Source: Lavandula angustifolia
Taxonomy: Eukaryota; Streptophyta; Magnoliopsida; Lamiales; Lamiaceae
DNA length: 64,000 nt
Reading direction: 5' to 3'
Assembly (NCBI GenBank): GCA_028984105.1
Contig: CM054808.1
Location: 4,946,012 to 5,010,011 of the forward strand
Shown: piece after piece, positions 32,035-43,900 of the stretch
Position numbering within the stretch: the stretch's first letter is position 1
Layout of the letters: every line of letters starts with the position of its first letter
Notes under the pieces: generated by a model
The model's input: only the letters and a program-made list of their open reading frames with translations
What the model was told of the DNA's origin: nothing
The model's database searches: none
Position numbers and translations under genes: made by a program

Positions 32035-33488
32035 CACAATAAGAAATTCACCGTATACCGATGGAATATTCCGTCGGTAAATCGTAATAATCCATCGGTA
32101 AAAATATTACTGACGGAATACCGACAGAAATAAGGCGTTGGGTTAGGCTTTATCGGTAAAATTTACCAACGGAAAAATCCGTCGGTAAAAGTTATCGACG
32201 GATTGCCGACGGAATAGTTCCGTCGGGAGAATGTCACCGGATATTCTGTCGGGGCATAATCACCGACGTTTTACCGACGGATATATTCCGTCGGTAAAGT
32301 TTACCGATGGAAAAGTCCATCGGTAAGTTTAGAACTTGACCGACGGAATTCCGTCGGTAATTCGTCGGTACTTTTTTTTTAATAATTTTTTTTATTTTTT
32401 CATACCCAGTTCTCGACAACCTGCATTTTTTTAACCAACCAACACAGTACATACATATAACTATTTAAATCAAGTCAAAAAGCAAATCGAAACGGAAATA
32501 TAAATATATAAATCATAAAATCCAAATATTCAGTATATATACATAACACATATGTAAGTCAATCATAAAGAGGTAGCAGGAGGGGACTGATTGCTGTCGT
32601 CCGGAGGCTCTCGTTGGCTAGAGGAACCCATCATCTCCATAAGCTGGTCCATCTTCGCATTCATGAATGCGACCTGCTCCTAGAGGCTCCTCCAAGCTGC
32701 CGACTCCTACTCCAGTCGGCGCATGATCTCGGCATTGCTCTGGGATGGCCCAAGTGAAGAAGTAGAAGAGCAGTTGGCGGCGTTGATGTAGCCGCTCCCT
32801 TCCTCGCTGAAACCGTACAACCGCTGCTTCTTCTCCCGAACCCCTTCCAACCGCAGATAAATCGCGTTTTTATCCGCGTTGGGGCCTTCTTCAGCAGCAA
32901 TCCGCTCCACCTCTGCCTATTACAAAATAAAAATAGAAATTAGTCAAACTCATAATTCTAGAATAATATTCTATATATTGTAATTGTGTGCTTACATGAA
33001 GTCTCGCCGCCTTCATGTTGGAGAAGTCTCCACCTTTGTAATGGAGATTCTGGAAAGTGTCAAAGGCGGTGGACTCTAAGGTGCATCCCCTCTGAGAAGC
33101 CTATTCATCACATGCATAAACAAAATTATGTCAAAAACAAAGACATAAGAAGCTAAAAAACTTATAAAATGAGACTTACCGTAGACTGGGAGTACTGTAG
33201 GGCTGACCGGGACCCTCCTTTGTGCTTGCTCATCCCGGCGCCTAGCTCTGGCTCTCATTTAGTCTCCCCATATCTTCAATTCTTATAGCACGAGAACTTA
33301 AGTCTCTGAAGTATAAGCTCAACTTTGTAATTGCCGTCCAACTCGGTAGGAGGGCGACGGAGTTTTTCCGTCGGTATTCCGTCGGTAATTCAGCGTCTTA
33401 GATTCCGTCGGTATTCCGTCAGTAAGCCGACCCGTGTTTTTATTCCGTCGGTAATTCCGTCGGTAAATTGTATAATTTTTGTAGTGTG
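32035..33488 (-). mobile_element. CACTA (En/Spm) element remnant, 1.45 kb
   Basis: The left end reads CACAATAAGAAATTC; the right end, inverted, reads CACTACAAAAATTATACA, the CACTA terminus type. Subterminal zones at 32050-32370 and 33355-33475 are packed with TTCCGTCGGTAA words in both orientations, typical of CACTA transposase-binding arrays. It splits the copia protease/integrase frame between the codons for ...TGKTVL and GSRKNN, which join again if the element is removed. A clean 3-bp target duplication could not be assigned. Confidence 0.88.
32579..33258 (-). pseudogene. CACTA transposase fragment
   Basis: Minus-strand pieces read SKHKGGSRSALQYSQST (33240-33180), CTLESTAFDTFQNLHYKGG (33085-33025) and then a helical piece KNAIYLRLEGVREKKQRLYG (32870-32800). 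The KHKGGS-S box and the LYG block are features of the C-terminal part of plant En/Spm transposases (Transposase_24-like). Two probable introns separate the blocks. There is no catalytic N-terminal region, so this is an internally deleted, non-autonomous copy. Confidence 0.65.
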
Positions 33489-33801
33489 ACAACACTGTTT
33501 TCCCTGTAGATTTATCAATAACATCACATAAACCAGTGTCAAAAATCACTCTATTTGAGTTATCATAAATTTGACTAACAGAGAGAAGATTATGTTGAAG
33601 TCCTTCAACATATGATACTCTTGGAACCATGGTGGTTCCAATGCTGAGTCTTCTGTAGCCTCTGGTATAGCCTTTTGTGTTATCTCCAAACTCGATTCGG
33701 GGTCCCTCTTCTCTGATATAATCCTTCAGTAGACTCCTTTGGTACGTCATGTGTCTTGAGCATCCGCTGTCCATGTACCATGGGTCCCTGTGCACCTGCA
33801 A
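33480..33801 (-). pseudogene. Copia protease and pre-integrase region, minus element
   Basis: Open frame with the aspartic protease signature WYMDSGCSRHMT, followed by RIEFGDNTKGYTRGY and VEGLQHNLLSVSQIYD. The active-site D-S-G is intact. It ends in the CACTA insertion after TGKTVL. The junction to gag upstream (around 33801-33846) has a stop. Confidence 0.85.
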
Positions 33802-33845
33802 AATAAAATTATATCCAGGTACGCTTTATTTTTGATTTTGGATCC

Positions 33846-34733
33846 TTAAGCGTTAGTTTTGGAAACCCAAATCTGTCTAACGACCCTGGTGGTCTCAGAC
33901 AATTTCTTTCCACTTTTGTCAACATATTTCACCGCTGGGCTGGGTGAAGTTGACTTGTGAGGCTTTATCGGTTCAGGAGTCCTGATCTTCTGAGTTGGTG
34001 GACTGCTGACCTTAGCAATCTGAACAACCTTTTTCTTCTTCTGACCTTTGGGACCCTTTCTGACAATAGGATCATAGTAATATGACCCATACTGAGCTAG
34101 ATGTGTCAGCTGTGGCGGTCCATACTGATCAGCCACCTTTACTCTGCTTGTTCCCCCTTGATTGTGCTGGGGTAATTTTGAGCTGAACTTCTTGTCAGAC
34201 TTCTGAGAGATAGGATGAGGTCCTTTCATCTTCTGTTTGTTCTTTGCTGAGGGGTTTAGTGATTCAGCATTGATCGTCTCCCCTTGAACAAATCTATCAG
34301 TTAGCCGATTCTCTGAGCGTGTGGAAGTAGATGTGGAGGCATCGTGTCTGAACTCGAGTCCCTCCTTGCAGTGCTTAGGCTTGTCGTTGGCTAGCATTGC
34401 CTCAAGATTTTTCTCGGCTCCCATGTAACGCTCTGTCATCAGGTTTCTCCAGACATCATCACTCTTTTTCAGTGTTTCGTGCTCGGTCTGAAGTCTTGAA
34501 AACTTCTGCTTCAGCAGACTCAATTCATTATCTTTCCGAGTTAAGTCTTTGGTCAGTACTGAGATCAGACCTTCTTGTTGCTGAGACTTGGCCATTAGAG
34601 AGTTAATCTCCTCCTTGAGTCTCATAACAAGTCCTTCCGACTCAGTAGCAACTTGACTCTCTCGAGAAAGTCTCTGATTCTCTATTTTCAGGGCATCCAA
34701 CTCCTGAAGAGTCTTGCTGAGCTGCAGACTCAT
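33846..34733 (-). pseudogene. Copia gag C-terminal extension with coiled coil
   Basis: Open for 295 codons. The first half is a long coiled coil (SLQLSKTLQELDALKIENQR ... SVLTKDLTRKDNELSLLKQK), then DDVWRNLMTERYMGAEKNLE, then a basic, Lys/Ser/Pro/Gln-rich tail ending in TTRVVRQIWVSKTNA. The same region recurs at 53745-54330 and 58691-59578. Such an extension between zinc knuckle and protease makes gag unusually long, a reported trait of Sireviruses. The frame is separated from the upstream gag by one stop. Confidence 0.8.
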
Positions 34734-36101
34734 CTGAATCTACTCGTCGATTAGTTCTTCGTAGGTGATCGCGAGGTCCAGATTCTCGTCTGCACCTGAA
34801 ATAGTGTCTTGTGTGCAGTGTGAAGAAGAGTTAAATGGTTCTAGAGAGTTTACCTCATCCTCTTCTCTTGCCATCAGACACTTTTCAGTATCTTCTTCAA
34901 GCTCTTGGGCCACGAAGGTGGCTTCATCATCTGATGCATCCATTAAGGAGTCAACTTCTTCTGAGTCATCTGAGAGTTCACCAGCAATATAGGCTTGTCG
35001 CTTCTTGATGAACTTCTCCCTTCGAGCTTTTTTTGCAGCTCTTTCAGCTGTACTGAGCTTAGGACAGTCGTACTGATAGTGTCCTGGCTTCTTGCAGTTG
35101 TAGCAGGAGGTGACTCTGCCTTCTCTGTTCTCACTATCCTTCGACTGTGCAGAATCCTCCTATTTCCTGCATTCAGAAGTTTGTGAGTCAAGAGTGCATT
35201 TTGGTGAGAAGTCAGACTTACTCTTTAAGTCTCTGACGACTCTGGACAATTTTCTGCGCCGCTCCTTCTCCTTCTGATACTTGATTGTACATATCGTTTA
35301 GCTAGGTTCCATCTTGTAAGTCTCTTGTTGAAGGCTCAACTTTGCTAGACTTCGGAGCCGTTGTGTGGACTAATGCTTTAAAAGCATGGTCTATCTAGGT
35401 GTCAGCTTCAGCTCGTTGCTTCCTTTGTGGTAGACCAAACTCGAACTCTTCAGCTTTTAATTCTTAAAATATATGATCAGGACAAACATTATCAAGATCA
35501 GAATGTCTAAGCTATGTAGCGAATGGAGTCCAATGTCCGTCTGACAGTGCTCTCAATATCTTAAGATTCATATCTTGGTTGGAGAACGTCTTTCCCAGCC
35601 CATTGATTGTGTTCATCAGATCCGTAGATATGACATTATGATCTTCAATCGTGTCGCCGGGCATGAGTGACAGTTTCTCCAGCTTCTGCAGTTCCAATGC
35701 TAACTTGTTAGCTTTGATCTTCTGAGTCCCCCGACTCAGTAGCGCTAGAGCATCCCAGAGTTCCTTTGCTTACTTGCAGTCCTGAACTCTGCCGAGATAC
35801 GAGTCGCTCAGCGTGGTTAAATAGCGTTTCTGGCTACCCGGTTAAGGTTGTGAAGCTTCTTCTCTTCTGGAGTGAAGAGGCTTATGTCTTTTGGCACCTT
35901 CTTCCTGGTTACCGCTCCTCCTCCTTGAGCTGGTTCCTGAAAGTCAACACTATCGACCATAGGTATGATAGGTCCGTCTTCTAAGACCTCTGTCATGCTA
36001 TCATGGAGGGAAGTCAGATGTGCTTCCATTCTGACCCGCCATACCCCGTAGTTCTCTACTGAGAACATGGGTATCATCCTGATTCCTGACATATCAGACA
36101 T
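34734..36101 (-). pseudogene. Copia gag N-terminal part, minus element
   Basis: Start at 36101 (MSDMSGIRMIPMFSVENYGVWRVRMEAHL), the usual copia gag opening. Later pieces are TLALELQ-type helices, INGLGKTFSNQDMNLKILRAL at about 35600, and the CCHC zinc knuckle CYNCKKPGHYQYDC near 35100, then acidic Ser/Asp/Glu-rich sequence (34943-34740). At least five stops or frameshifts interrupt it. The primer site lies about 100 bp upstream. Confidence 0.85.
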
Positions 36102-36203
36102 GTTAGGTAATAATAAGGATGAAGAATGATATGCAATGAAAACTTTTACAGGATCCGTTCGAGTAGACCAGTTTCTGATAACAGGAGTCTCAAAGAACTC
36201 ATG

Positions 36204-36214
36204 CTCTGATACCA
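36204..36214 (-). promoter_or_regulatory. Primer-binding site
   Basis: On the minus strand TGGTATCAGAG, complementary to the 3' end of initiator-Met tRNA, two bases inside the LTR boundary. This is the standard Ty1/copia minus-strand priming site. Confidence 0.9.
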
Positions 36215-36216
36215 AT

Positions 36217-37944
36217 TGTTGGTCCCGAGTCAAATGTTCAGGTGTAGAGGGGGGGGGGGTGAATACACCTGAAAACTTTTTCTCAAACTTGAACGCGAAC
36301 AGTCTGTTGGTCCTCGAGAGTAGACGAGTCTTCAGGTGTGGAATACACCTGAGTCAAAGTTCGATAACGGCGCGACGGTCGATGCTGGCCGAATCGATCT
36401 TGCTAAACGCGTGGGCGGAGAATCCTTCTATCGAGTACGGTCTGCGAATTCGGTCAGTAGAGAACGAATAGTTCGATATCGGGTTTCGAGTGCGGAAGAG
36501 TAGGCCCAAAAGAATATTTGTCTAAGTTTGAAAACACCGTTTTTATGCTATTTGATTTAAAGTCAGTTTTATGCAAGTGAACAATTAAGCAGAGCGACAA
36601 TAAATCAACACAGAGTTTTTAAAGTGGTTCGGATATCACACAATCCTACGTCCACTGTCCCGAAAAGATCAGGAGACTATTTATTATACTGAGTTAGTCT
36701 CAGTCAGCTTGTGCACAGGACAAAGCCGTGGCTTGGGGATTATACTGAGCAAGTCCCAGTTTACAAAGGCTATCAAACTGAAGTGTTTGACAAACTCTCC
36801 AACTATGAAGGAGTCCTTTTACAATAAGGAACAAGTTCAAATATGAACTCCTTCGTCTAAGCTATGGATATTACAATAAGATCAGCTTAGATTAGAGAAG
36901 GGGAACGAGATAGAACTCTAGAGAGAAGAACTATAATAATATATCTATGAAAGATTAAGTTCTTCTCTGGATATGGCTTGAATCTTCTAGAGTGTTTGTT
37001 CGGTTGAGCTCGGTTCCTTGGATGTGCCCATCATCGTCATGATTGACCTCCTCTCTCTCTTCCTTCTCTTCTCTTCTCTACGTGAAGACCCTTCTCTATT
37101 TAAGAGGTGACCTAAGCATATATCCGTTGGAGAGGACGATGCCACGTGTCACTCTATGGGGTAGCAAACGGCTCTATTGCATTCTGTAGAGTCCACTAAC
37201 TTTAATGAAAGTGGTTGACTTGCAGCTTTATGTCGGAGACTCTGCCAGCTGTCTGCTTGTCATTGGTCGAGGTACAGAGAGTGGTTGAGACCTATTCAGA
37301 CTTCAAGGTGATACTGAAGCTGACTTCTCAGATGTACGACCTCGGACAACTCTACTGAATTGTTCTTCTGGAGTCCATGGTCAGTTAAAGTAACTGACCA
37401 ACCGTTGCTGAGTCTGATCTTGATTCAGTAGATAACTTCTGCTAAGTCTGCTTTACTGAAGATCAACTCTGAGTACAGTAAACTACTCCTCGCCGAGTTC
37501 GGTTCGGCCGACTCCTTTCGTATATCTTGCTCTGCCGAGTCCGGTATTTACCGAGTCTTCTACCGAACACCTCTTAGTATCTTGCTCCCTACCGAGTCCA
37601 ACTCTGCGAGTCTTCACTCCATGGTGCTTGAGGCGGATAGTCTACTGAAGAACAGCAGACGGAACTACTGAGCCGGACCATGTTGAAGGCAAGTCTACTG
37701 AGTCTGAAACACTCAAGAGATAAGCTATAACAATATCGAAGGCTCATCATCCAGCTAGGGTCTTCTACTGAGTTCTTCAGCTGAGTGAAGGGTCTTCTAC
37801 TGAATGCACAGCTGTTGAACTTTAGCTAGTCTACTGAGTTCCTAACATGGTGAACTCAGTTAAGCTATAACAATATCGAAAGCTCATCATCCAGCTAGGG
37901 TTTTGGGATCTTCAAATCTATCATAGTGAACCTAATTCCCAACA
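36217..37944 (-). mobile_element. Copia 5' LTR, minus orientation, 1728 bp
   Basis: Minus strand starts TGTTGGGAATTAGG at 37944 and ends GGGACCAACA at 36217, adjoining the primer site. It contains the CACGTG/CTCCAACGGAT block near 37130-37150 and the terminal CAGGTGTA...TACACCTG hairpin with a G-run at 36239-36272. The U3 holds an internal duplication: the ATGAGCC/TTTCGATATTGTTATAGCTTA block lies at about 37720-37750 and again at 37860-37895, accounting for part of its extra length over the 1230-bp copy. Confidence 0.88.
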
Positions 37945-39217
37945 CAGTCTGATTACGGAGATTGTCTGCTGAATGAATTCGATGAGCCGGTCAAGCTGTT
38001 CGGATCGTGTGGACGAGTGACCGACTATACCGAGGCACCGCTAGGCGGCCGATGTCGAATTCGATACCGTTCAGTAAGAGTTCAGTAGCGTGCGGAATAG
38101 TGTAGGCCCGATTCAGTTGAGTTTGAAAATGCTATTAATGAAAACTATTTCAGTAGATTAGTGCACACAGTTAAGCTTTTTACTGAAACTCTGTTGAATG
38201 ATTTTGTAAACGGTTTTCAGAATGAACAGTAAATCAATGCAACAGTAAAAGACACAACGAATTTTAAAGTGGTTCGGATATCCAAAATCCTACGTCCACT
38301 CTCCTGAACAGATTAGGAGGCTATTTTATTATACTGAGTTAGTCTCAGTTGGTTTGTACACTGGACAAACACGGCTTTGAAGATTATACTTAGCAATATC
38401 AAACAAAAATGTTTGAACGATTCTCCAAAAGTGAAGGAGTTCTTTACAGTAAGAATTGTTCAAGAGATGAACTCCTTCGGTTCTAAGCTATAGATATTTT
38501 CAGTTGAGCTTAGGTTAGAGGGAAAGAGAACAAGAAAGGGCTTCTAGAGTGAAGAACAATGAGGAATAATCTCTCTGTGTCCGTGTTCTTTCACTTGGAT
38601 GCTAGAGGCTTTAATTATATGAAGCTTGGTTCCTTAGAGCAGTATGAGTGCCTTACGCGTTGGGTTGTTTTCTCTTCAGTTCTTTGCGGAAAGCTGTGTT
38701 CTTGTTCGTTTAATGCTCGTATGTTGATTTCTCTTGATCTCGTAGTGAACGATTTGATTTTCCCTCTATTTATAGAGGTGAGTTATGGATAGATCCGTTG
38801 TAGACGAACTGTCCACGTGTCACTCCTTTTGGGTAACTAACGGCTCTTTTGAAATCGTGCAGAGTCCACTCTCTTTTTCAGGAAAGTGGTTGACTTGCAG
38901 TTTTTTACCAGTACTTTGACAGTTGGTTGCTTGTCATTGGTTGACTTGAGCTTTTTATGAGTACTTTGACAGTTGGTTGCTTGTTATTGGTCGAGGTGTA
39001 GAAAGTTGTTGAGACATTCAAACTTCTAGGCAGATACTGAAGCTGACTTCTTTGATGTGTACGACCTCGTACTACTCTACTGATTTAACTTTTAAGACCA
39101 TTGACAGTTAAAGAAAGTGTCTGGCCGTTGCTGAGTCTGACCAGGGGTTCAGTAGTATACTCCTACTGAGTCCAACACTACTGAAGGTCGACTCTGAATT
39201 CAGTAAACTGCTCCTGC
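37945..39217 (-). mobile_element. Second copia LTR fragment, minus orientation
   Basis: Reversed LTR of the CAGTAGGAGCAG subtype: GCGGAATAGTGTAGGCCC near 38090, TCCTACGTCCACT near 38290, reversed TATAAATAGAGG near 38765, CATTGGTCGAGGTG near 38990. Both ends are missing; the U3 side is cut by the Tourist-like MITE at 39221. There are no internal genes beside it. Confidence 0.75.
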
Positions 39218-39220
39218 TTA

Positions 39221-39904
39221 GGGGGTGTTTGCAATAGCTTATATGAATCAGCTTATAGCTTTCAGCTGTCTCGGGAAATGAATTCGGTGTTTGGAAAATC
39301 CAGCTTATAGAGCTGCTGAAAGCTATTTGGGTCCAAGATAGAGAATTTTCGTAAGTTTGGTATTAAGCGGTGAAGGCGATAGCTTATAGCTTTTATAATT
39401 TTTAACATTTTTAATTAATACATTATATTATAATTTTATAACTATTTTTTTTAAATTAATGATCGATATTACTTATTTATATGTATAATTTTTATTTGTC
39501 ATTTAACAAAGAATAAGTAAATATTTGTTTAATTAATATAATTTATAATCTTTTTTATTCTTGATTTTAATTAATAATATTAATTATACTTAATTTTTTT
39601 CTAATTTTTATTTTAATATATTTTTTTATTAAAATACTATTTTGTATGAGTGCAAATAAATTTTAAATTTTATTTATGTAAAAATTCTAAATTTTGTTTA
39701 ATAAGTGAGAAATAAATAACATTTTCATTTTATAAGATACCACTTTATTAATACTTTCAAATATTAATTTTTCACTTTCAAGACTTTTTTGCAAACACTT
39801 ACAAATTTCAAAATCAGCAAATCAATTAGCTTTTCATGCACACTTTCATGCCTTCCAACAACTTTCAAGACTTATCGATAAGCGTTCGCATCGCAAACAC
39901 CACC
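39221..39904. mobile_element. Tourist-like (PIF/Harbinger) MITE, 684 bp
   Basis: Ends are GGGGGTGTTTGCAATAGC and, inverted, GGTGGTGTTTGCGATGCG; both are flanked by TTA (39218-39220 and 39905-39907), the PIF/Harbinger 3-bp target duplication. Subterminal AGCTTATAGCTTT words occur near the left end. The interior is AT-rich and has no transposase. Confidence 0.85.
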
Positions 39905-40917
39905 TTAGTCCGCGGTATGGACTCCACAGAATCCACACCTCAGCACGCAATCGACCAAACCGCAGCAGAGCCTTGGAGGCAGTCCTACCACAACACGTGA
40001 AATCTAACCGTTTGTGTGGATTCGAGAGAAACCATACCCAAACACAAAAATGTGTTGTATCACTGTATGACCCAGATCCATATTGACCCATTTGGTAATT
40101 CGCACGGATAGGAACACTTCACTTTAAGCCTCTGAACACTTCACTTCTTGTATGCCCCAAGAATAGTAATCACATAAAAAAATAAAATAAAATATTTGAT
40201 TTTGAATACTAATAGGTTTATTCGTTATTTCTATTTAATCTCGGAGTATAACATTTTGTAAAGGTTCGTTGATTAATTTCTTATTAATCGAGGTAAGAAT
40301 CAAAAAGTCTACTTATTCTTTGAATTAGAAATATATGAAGTGGTGAAATTATGGAAGAAATAAGAATGAAGTATGAGTTGGATAGTGTGGCCGTGTGGGC
40401 AAAGAGAATCTTATGGTGAGATTGGCTCGTGCTAAGAAGTTTGCACACATCAGAGTAATGGACAGATGTTGAAATGCAAAGGGAATAGCGAAAAGCAGGT
40501 TGAGATGTTTCTCGACATGGTGCTTCAGATGGGAAACTGTAGAATGGGAGAGTAAATGATGAGATGGTGCAGTTGATGAAAATGGCAGAGTTGGGAAGTA
40601 GAAGAATTATTTGTCCCTTTTTATTAAATCTTCAGAAGGAAATTACATATACTTGCATTGCCACTTACCCACACAATGCAACTATAGTTCTTGGTAACTC
40701 GGATAAGTTATCAAAGAAAAAAACCGACACAAGATTCTTGATTTAGAATAACCTCGGTTGCTCCTTGATAAGATTCAGAATCTCCTTATGGCCTCTCACT
40801 TGTTAATACCATTTGAGTAGATCCACATTCTCATTTGACTGCCCTTTTCAAATCCCTAACCCTCAGTCTGGTTGTTAGAAAATCTTGGAAGAACACACTG
40901 ATAACTTTTACCTAATT
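39905..40917. other. Spacer between TE block and PHO1 3' end
   Basis: No gene found. A short inverted repeat (CCACAGAATCCACAC at about 39923 and GTGTGGATTCGAGAG at about 40015) may be another MITE end. The right part, 40750-40917, should include the 3' UTR of the PHO1-like gene. Confidence 0.5.
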
Positions 40918-43900
40918 TCAGCCATCAGAATCCATATCACGGAACGGCAATGGAACTGTTTTCACTGCTCTAAACTTCCCAACATTGTTCAGATGCTCAT
41001 TTTCCAATCTACAAAATCACATAAATCAATTCACACCACAAATTCCATTTCATCCAAAGCTGAATAATGCATTTTTTACCTGTAGTAGTTCCAGTGTCCA
41101 CGGCGGATGACCTCCAGTGAAGCAAGAAAAAAGTCGATTAAACGAGACTCCAACATCCCGATATTGAATCTCATAACAGCCTCCACCCATGCAACTCTTA
41201 GGACAACGTTCAAGGCCTACAAATAGTTTTCATTTAGACAAAACAAAAGAAAAACTTCAAACTAGACATGCAAAGTTAAGAAGAGCTTACAATTGATCCA
41301 TAATAAATGCTTCTGTTCTTGAGTAATAAGTCATCTCTGAGCCATGGATTCTTTGACTTAGTATTGAGAAGCCCCCAATCCTTAACAAAATCCCAGTATA
41401 ATTGGTAGACCGTGGCTGCGGCAGAAGTGACCAGAACTATGACCATCCACAGCTGAGAGGGCTGCCGAGCATATGTCAGCCTTGCTCCGGCCGCCACCAT
41501 AGCTGAGACATACTTCCCAAGGTTGGCAAGATGGTCCACATTGCATTCGTCAAACCATCTCCGCACGCACTGAAGAATTAACATCAACAACTAGAATATT
41601 AGATAATATCTATCTTAATTAACATTACATCAAATATTTCAAAGTAGACATGCCTGCATCGCTCTCCAGTAGTAGGGAGCAAAGGAGATGACATATGCAA
41701 GCTCTCTGTACATCTTGCCGGACTTGCAAGTCTCGAAGCGATGAGTCTTGAAACTTCCAGCAAGAAAATAGCATGCTGCTGATTCCATGTGCCTCAGCAA
41801 CGGAATCTATCCAGATATGGAAGGATAGGATTAGTTTCTTGAAAATGGGCTTGCAGCCTTGCATGTAGTTCATCTTTGTTTCAAGTTAGAAACTCTACCT
41901 GACTAGTCAGTTGATCCGCCATGAAGAAATCAACCATCAATACCTACAAAGATTTCAAATTGTCAGCAAATTAAAAATTCATCATATTTATATAGAGAAG
42001 AGGGAAAAAGATTACCATCCATAATTTCGTAAAACTATCACTTATTCATTTTCTTTCCTTAAAAAAACTATCGTGTTCTTAGAGACATGGTATTTTTTGC
42101 TAGCATTTTCAACATAACACAAAGTAATTTGTTTTGCCTATTTCCCTATATATTTGGAGACAATATTAAATCATAAACCTTGTAAAACGGCGAGCAAATT
42201 ATGTTGCGCATGACTCGGAGGAAGGAGTATCTGGTCGGACGATACAAGATGTTGATTGGGCAAATCAGAAGTAAGGCAAAACTCTGAAAAACAGTACAAG
42301 TTTGGAACTATTAGTAATAAGGTATGAATATGCATGTATGAATTTGTTTGTGTTACCAGAAAGAGAAGGCCAGGGATGAAATCGACTTGATGGGGAGAGA
42401 AGCCGGTTGAGAGCAAGATGAGGTGGACAACCATGGCCCCGACCACGGCTGTCATCAAGGAGGTGCATATAAGAAAGGCTTCTCGGTACTTGAGGGATGT
42501 ACTCGGCTGGAATTCGAATATAAAGTTGTAGTTGATTCTTGTTTTCTTCCACATGAACAAATTGCAGCCATATATGAATAAATGCAAGCTCAGCAGAGCA
42601 AACACGCTGCAGATTCAATAATATTATTAGTTGATTATATCAGAAAAACTCCTACAAGTTTGATAGGTTTTATAATGTTTTCGACAAGGAGAAACTAACA
42701 TGCTGCAAATATCATATATTCTTGAATCTTGATGTAAATACTCCCATTTAAAAATCTTGAGTTCGTGCGGATCCGCTATTTTGAGTTATTTAATTTTAGG
42801 AAGGAGGATGGGGGCAAAATTGCAACATTTAAAAAAATGGATAAAAATACAAATTTGGGGAATCCCCCCTAAAGAATATCAGTCATGTGTCTAAATATGT
42901 AAGTGCATTGCTTAAATATTTTTTTCTTTACTTCTCTGGCATGTATTATTCGGCAGTTTTACATGCATATTTTTTTTTAAATAATCATGGAATGCTTTAG
43001 GAATGCAGAATTTACTAAGGATTCAGGATTCTTGGATTCCGTTACATCATAACGGATTCCGGATTCATAAAAGTGAGGGCTTTAAGATTAATTAAATAGA
43101 ACATGTGAAGAGTGTACTTTTATTATATACTCCCTCCGTCCCAATTATAATGTCTAGTATTCCATTTTGGGTTGTCCCAAATATAATGTTCAGTATTCCC
43201 TTTTTAGCAAATTATTACACACAATTTTTTTTGTAGGACCCACACCTTTATACATCTCTATTCACAACTAACAACTCTCCTTAAAAACCGTGCAAAAAGC
43301 AAAGTGGACATTAATATTGGGACGGAGGGAGTACTAGTTTTGGGTGAAATGGAGTTTCGAATAATTTTTCTTATTTTTTACACAATTGCACTAAAAACCT
43401 TATGAATAATTAGTAGGATGAAATTAATCATTACGAAACAAACAATTAAATTTCCCTAAGAAAAATAATTGTCTGGAGAGTTGTTATTAAAGTATCTTTA
43501 TCGTAATATTGTACAAAAATAAACTATACTTTTCTTAATGCAAGTAACACAAGCATATTTACGTTAACATAAAAGGATAAAGTAAATAGAAAAACCTGAA
43601 TAGAGGGTAAACGGTGTCAATGTAATAAGATTTTGTTGAAGCCGAGTACAGGCCACTGAGATGTGCCAATATTGCATACAAACAGAATAATGTGACAAAT
43701 GTACCAGTGAATAAACCTGCTGACCACACACACCCTCAAAAAGCATAAATAAACGCAGGAAATTAATTAATAAAAAGAATAATTAAATTTTTAAAAATCT
43801 ATCTCACCAACAAAAAAGGTAACGATGTGAGAATCTTTTTGGCGTTGGGGCCTCAAGAATTTCATGGCCTTTTTCCTGTCACCGTTGGCAAAGTGCTGCG

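Noticed and set aside
40340..40560. Possible small gene in the PHO1 3' spacer
   Set aside because: Purine-rich sequence with no start-to-stop frame showing protein-like composition.
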